From Bryobacterales bacterium (GTDB lineage: Bacteria; Acidobacteriota; Terriglobia; Bryobacterales; Bryobacteraceae): a stretch of 64,000 nt of DNA. The DNA is taken from the NCBI GenBank assembly GCA_947446025.1, contig CANFEY010000019.1, positions 1 to 64,000 of the forward strand. Direction: 5' to 3'. A program made the translations under genes and the position numbers. The notes under the pieces are model-generated. The model did no database searches. It was not told the origin of the DNA and worked only from the letters and a program-made list of their open reading frames with translations. Shown here piece by piece: positions 63,201 to 64,000 of the stretch. Numbering within the stretch: position 1 is the first letter of the stretch; the number at the start of each line of letters is the position of its first letter.

Positions 63201-64000
63201 TGCGCTGCAGGTTTCCGCCAACAAGCGCTACTCACACGGCCTGCAGTTCAACGCCAACTTTACCTATTCCAAGAATCTGCAATCCCGCGCGATCCAGGAC
63301 GTGTTCAACCGCAATTTCGGCAACAAGGACGTGGATGCGAATAACCTGCCCTGGCAGGTCCGCATCGCGGTGGATTATCAGGTGCCCAAGCCCAACGCCG
63401 GGCTCCCCGTGCTGGGCCATCGCTGGGTTGCGTCCGCCATCGGCGGCTGGGGCCTGGCCACCTCGCTCACCTATCAGCCAGGTTTCTACCTGGGACGGCC
63501 CGCCAACGGTGCAACCAACTCTATCACCCGATGGCTGCAACGCGGACCCGGCGGCGCGCAGCTCAAGAAGAACGCCGACGGCAGCTACATGAGCCCATGG
63601 TCAGTGAACTGGACGGACTCGAATGGCACCAAACGTACCGATCCGCTGGACATCAACTGCCATTGCTTCGATCCGGAAAAGAACACCGTCTTCAACCCGG
63701 CCGCCTGGGAAGCGGTTCCCGATGGGGTCTGGGCCACGGACGTGCAGCAACTCCAGCAACTGCGTGGTCCCCGCCGGCCGCAGGAAAACGCGAACTTGAG
63801 CCGCAATTTCAAGTTCGGGCCCGAGGGCAAGTATGGGCTGCAGATCCGCGTAGAAATGCAAAACGTGTTCAACCGCAAGCTCCTACCTAACGCTCCAAGC
63901 ATCGCGAATCTGAACTTCAATACTCCGGCGACTCCCCTTGCCGACGGACGCTACACCTCCGGCTTCGGCACCTTCGGAAACCTCCGCGCCGCGGGATCTT
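60295..64000 (+). CDS. Oar-like TonB-dependent receptor 6 (type C), truncated by window end
   Basis: This gene is open from the ATG at 60295 (AGGAGG 8 nt upstream) to the window end, so only about 15-25 residues are missing. The signal peptide is MSRILSLLTLSATMAVAQ. CarboxypepD_reg (GLATLTGTITDPSGAVMASV) and plug (TSNFSAEFGSVAGALFSVTMRSGTN) follow. It is distinctly more divergent than the others, for example the first half has inserts such as VTCNTALSVDCGTNG, but retains both CxC motifs (CKC and CHC) and the GRxxRxYQWNLSLQREI barrel segment. No own promoter is evident in the 35-nt gap. Confidence 0.9.
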   Translation, partial: MSRILSLLTLSATMAVAQTGLATLTGTITDPSGAVMASVPVSARHVTTGTMLSAATSSTGNYTLGNMPIGEYEVTIEQPGFKRYVREGLSLASQQVLRVDVTLEVGATGESITVTAETTLMKTDSGQVVHNVTMREIQTLPLIPVTDRFRDPFAVAQLLPGVQRYVTQSTMVINGLPNGSVQFRIEGQVMGNARQGFQAITGQVQPSVDAIEQVAVQTSNFSAEFGSVAGALFSVTMRSGTNQFHGSAFDYAANEVLNAYDPAVHLRDRVRRHDWGFTFGGPVKIPRLYEGKNKTFFFWNWERYNQNLFTVANANSPTVPIQAYRDGDFSRLLQLSGNRNLTVGTGAATRDYKDPLGGTLPLGTLFDPRSSRQVTCNTALSVDCGTNGALLDYRLPFPGNRVPVTLFDPVAKAIQDKYIPLPTGPRAANNEVINNFQVPVNSRRLSIIPSIKIDHNISTNSRINGYWQWTQSTAPVQAIGGAEGFPDPITSNRGTYQTSNSLRVNYDHTLSPSTQFHLGLAYSIFDWADKSIITDYNAATDIGFRGATLIRNFPRFAANTQTTATGLGLGGMSAMGPSPQGTNPERRPAVNTTLTWTKGNHTAKFGAEWRLDMLPTGTFTNTAGNFGALGNGITWQPSLLGVTLSGDANVGFPYAEFLMGSVRGFTLSVPINYRISKHQWGAYAQDSWRVTRNLTVGYGLRWDYGTYTREDYGRNGALSLTEPNPSASGRPGAIIYEATCKCSFARNYPLGIGPRADFAYTLNPKTVFRGGFGVAYGSTDTFGGSAQNSATTANLVNGQDAFKMRDGVPADIRPEWPVYNPALGHAVGTVQATVPALLDPNAGRPSRTYQWNLSLQREITRNLVIEASYVGNRGIWQSAAGLVNHNSVSPDLLSRYGFRVGDLNDATLLNKTLANLTTAERTTLQSRGVSVPYPNFPTNQTLFQSLRPFPQYNGLITSTSAPLGRSWYDALQVSANKRYSHGLQFNANFTYSKNLQSRAIQDVFNRNFGNKDVDANNLPWQVRIAVDYQVPKPNAGLPVLGHRWVASAIGGWGLATSLTYQPGFYLGRPANGATNSITRWLQRGPGGAQLKKNADGSYMSPWSVNWTDSNGTKRTDPLDINCHCFDPEKNTVFNPAAWEAVPDGVWATDVQQLQQLRGPRRPQENANLSRNFKFGPEGKYGLQIRVEMQNVFNRKLLPNAPSIANLNFNTPATPLADGRYTSGFGTFGNLRAAGS

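Overview
The window looks like chromosome of a high-GC acidobacterium of the Bryobacterales/Solibacteraceae type. Supporting signs are a secreted protein of the Solibacter-expanded TIGR03437 family, a head-to-tail array of very large Oar-like TonB-dependent receptors, Ser/Thr kinases carrying TPR or beta-propeller tails, an ECF sigma factor of the TIGR02999 type, and DUF6152/DUF6644 proteins. The taxonomic call is inference from gene content; there is no rRNA or tRNA gene here.

Region 1 (1-12.5 kb): an IS66-family transposase meets a GT87-like membrane protein. Upstream of that lies a complete type III-A effector operon on the minus strand (cas10/csm1, csm2, csm3, csm4, csm5), which itself follows, 15 nt downstream, a tightly coupled tetrapyrrole operon (hemX/ccsA-like, hemA, hemC, fused cobA-hemD, successive genes overlapping by 4 nt). 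Cas10 lacks the HD nuclease domain. Csm2 carries a 120-residue disordered Arg/Gly-rich extension. No cas6, cas1, cas2, csm6 or CRISPR array is visible.

Region 2 (12.6-38.4 kb): accessory and housekeeping genes. They include hicBA; an ECF sigma gene and a neighbouring Ser/Thr kinase-TPR gene, each cut by exactly one in-frame stop; a ClpB-like AAA ATPase; an OafA-type acyltransferase; a siroheme nitrite/sulfite reductase; a GxxExxY nuclease-like gene beside a GCAAAG-rich hairpin; two tandem DUF4159 genes; a ROK kinase and a GNAT enzyme; a Phd/PIN toxin-antitoxin pair with a striking ACGT-repeat operator; a kinase flanked by an intact and a decayed Uma2 gene; a CadC-like membrane winged-helix protein; and a TIGR03437 - TonB receptor - secreted beta-helix unit.

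Region 3 (38.5-64 kb): DUF6152 and two DUF6644 membrane proteins, then six tandem Oar-like receptors (the last runs off the window). The first five alternate between two subtypes (A-B-A-B-A) and the sixth is divergent. Receptors 2-5 have their own short promoter tucked directly behind the preceding terminator hairpin. A decayed beta-helix gene sits between receptors 4 and 5.

The features most worth follow-up are the unusual type III-A operon riding on the heme operon, the paired nonsense mutations in sigma factor and kinase, the GxxExxY/hairpin locus and the receptor array with its repeated terminator-promoter module.
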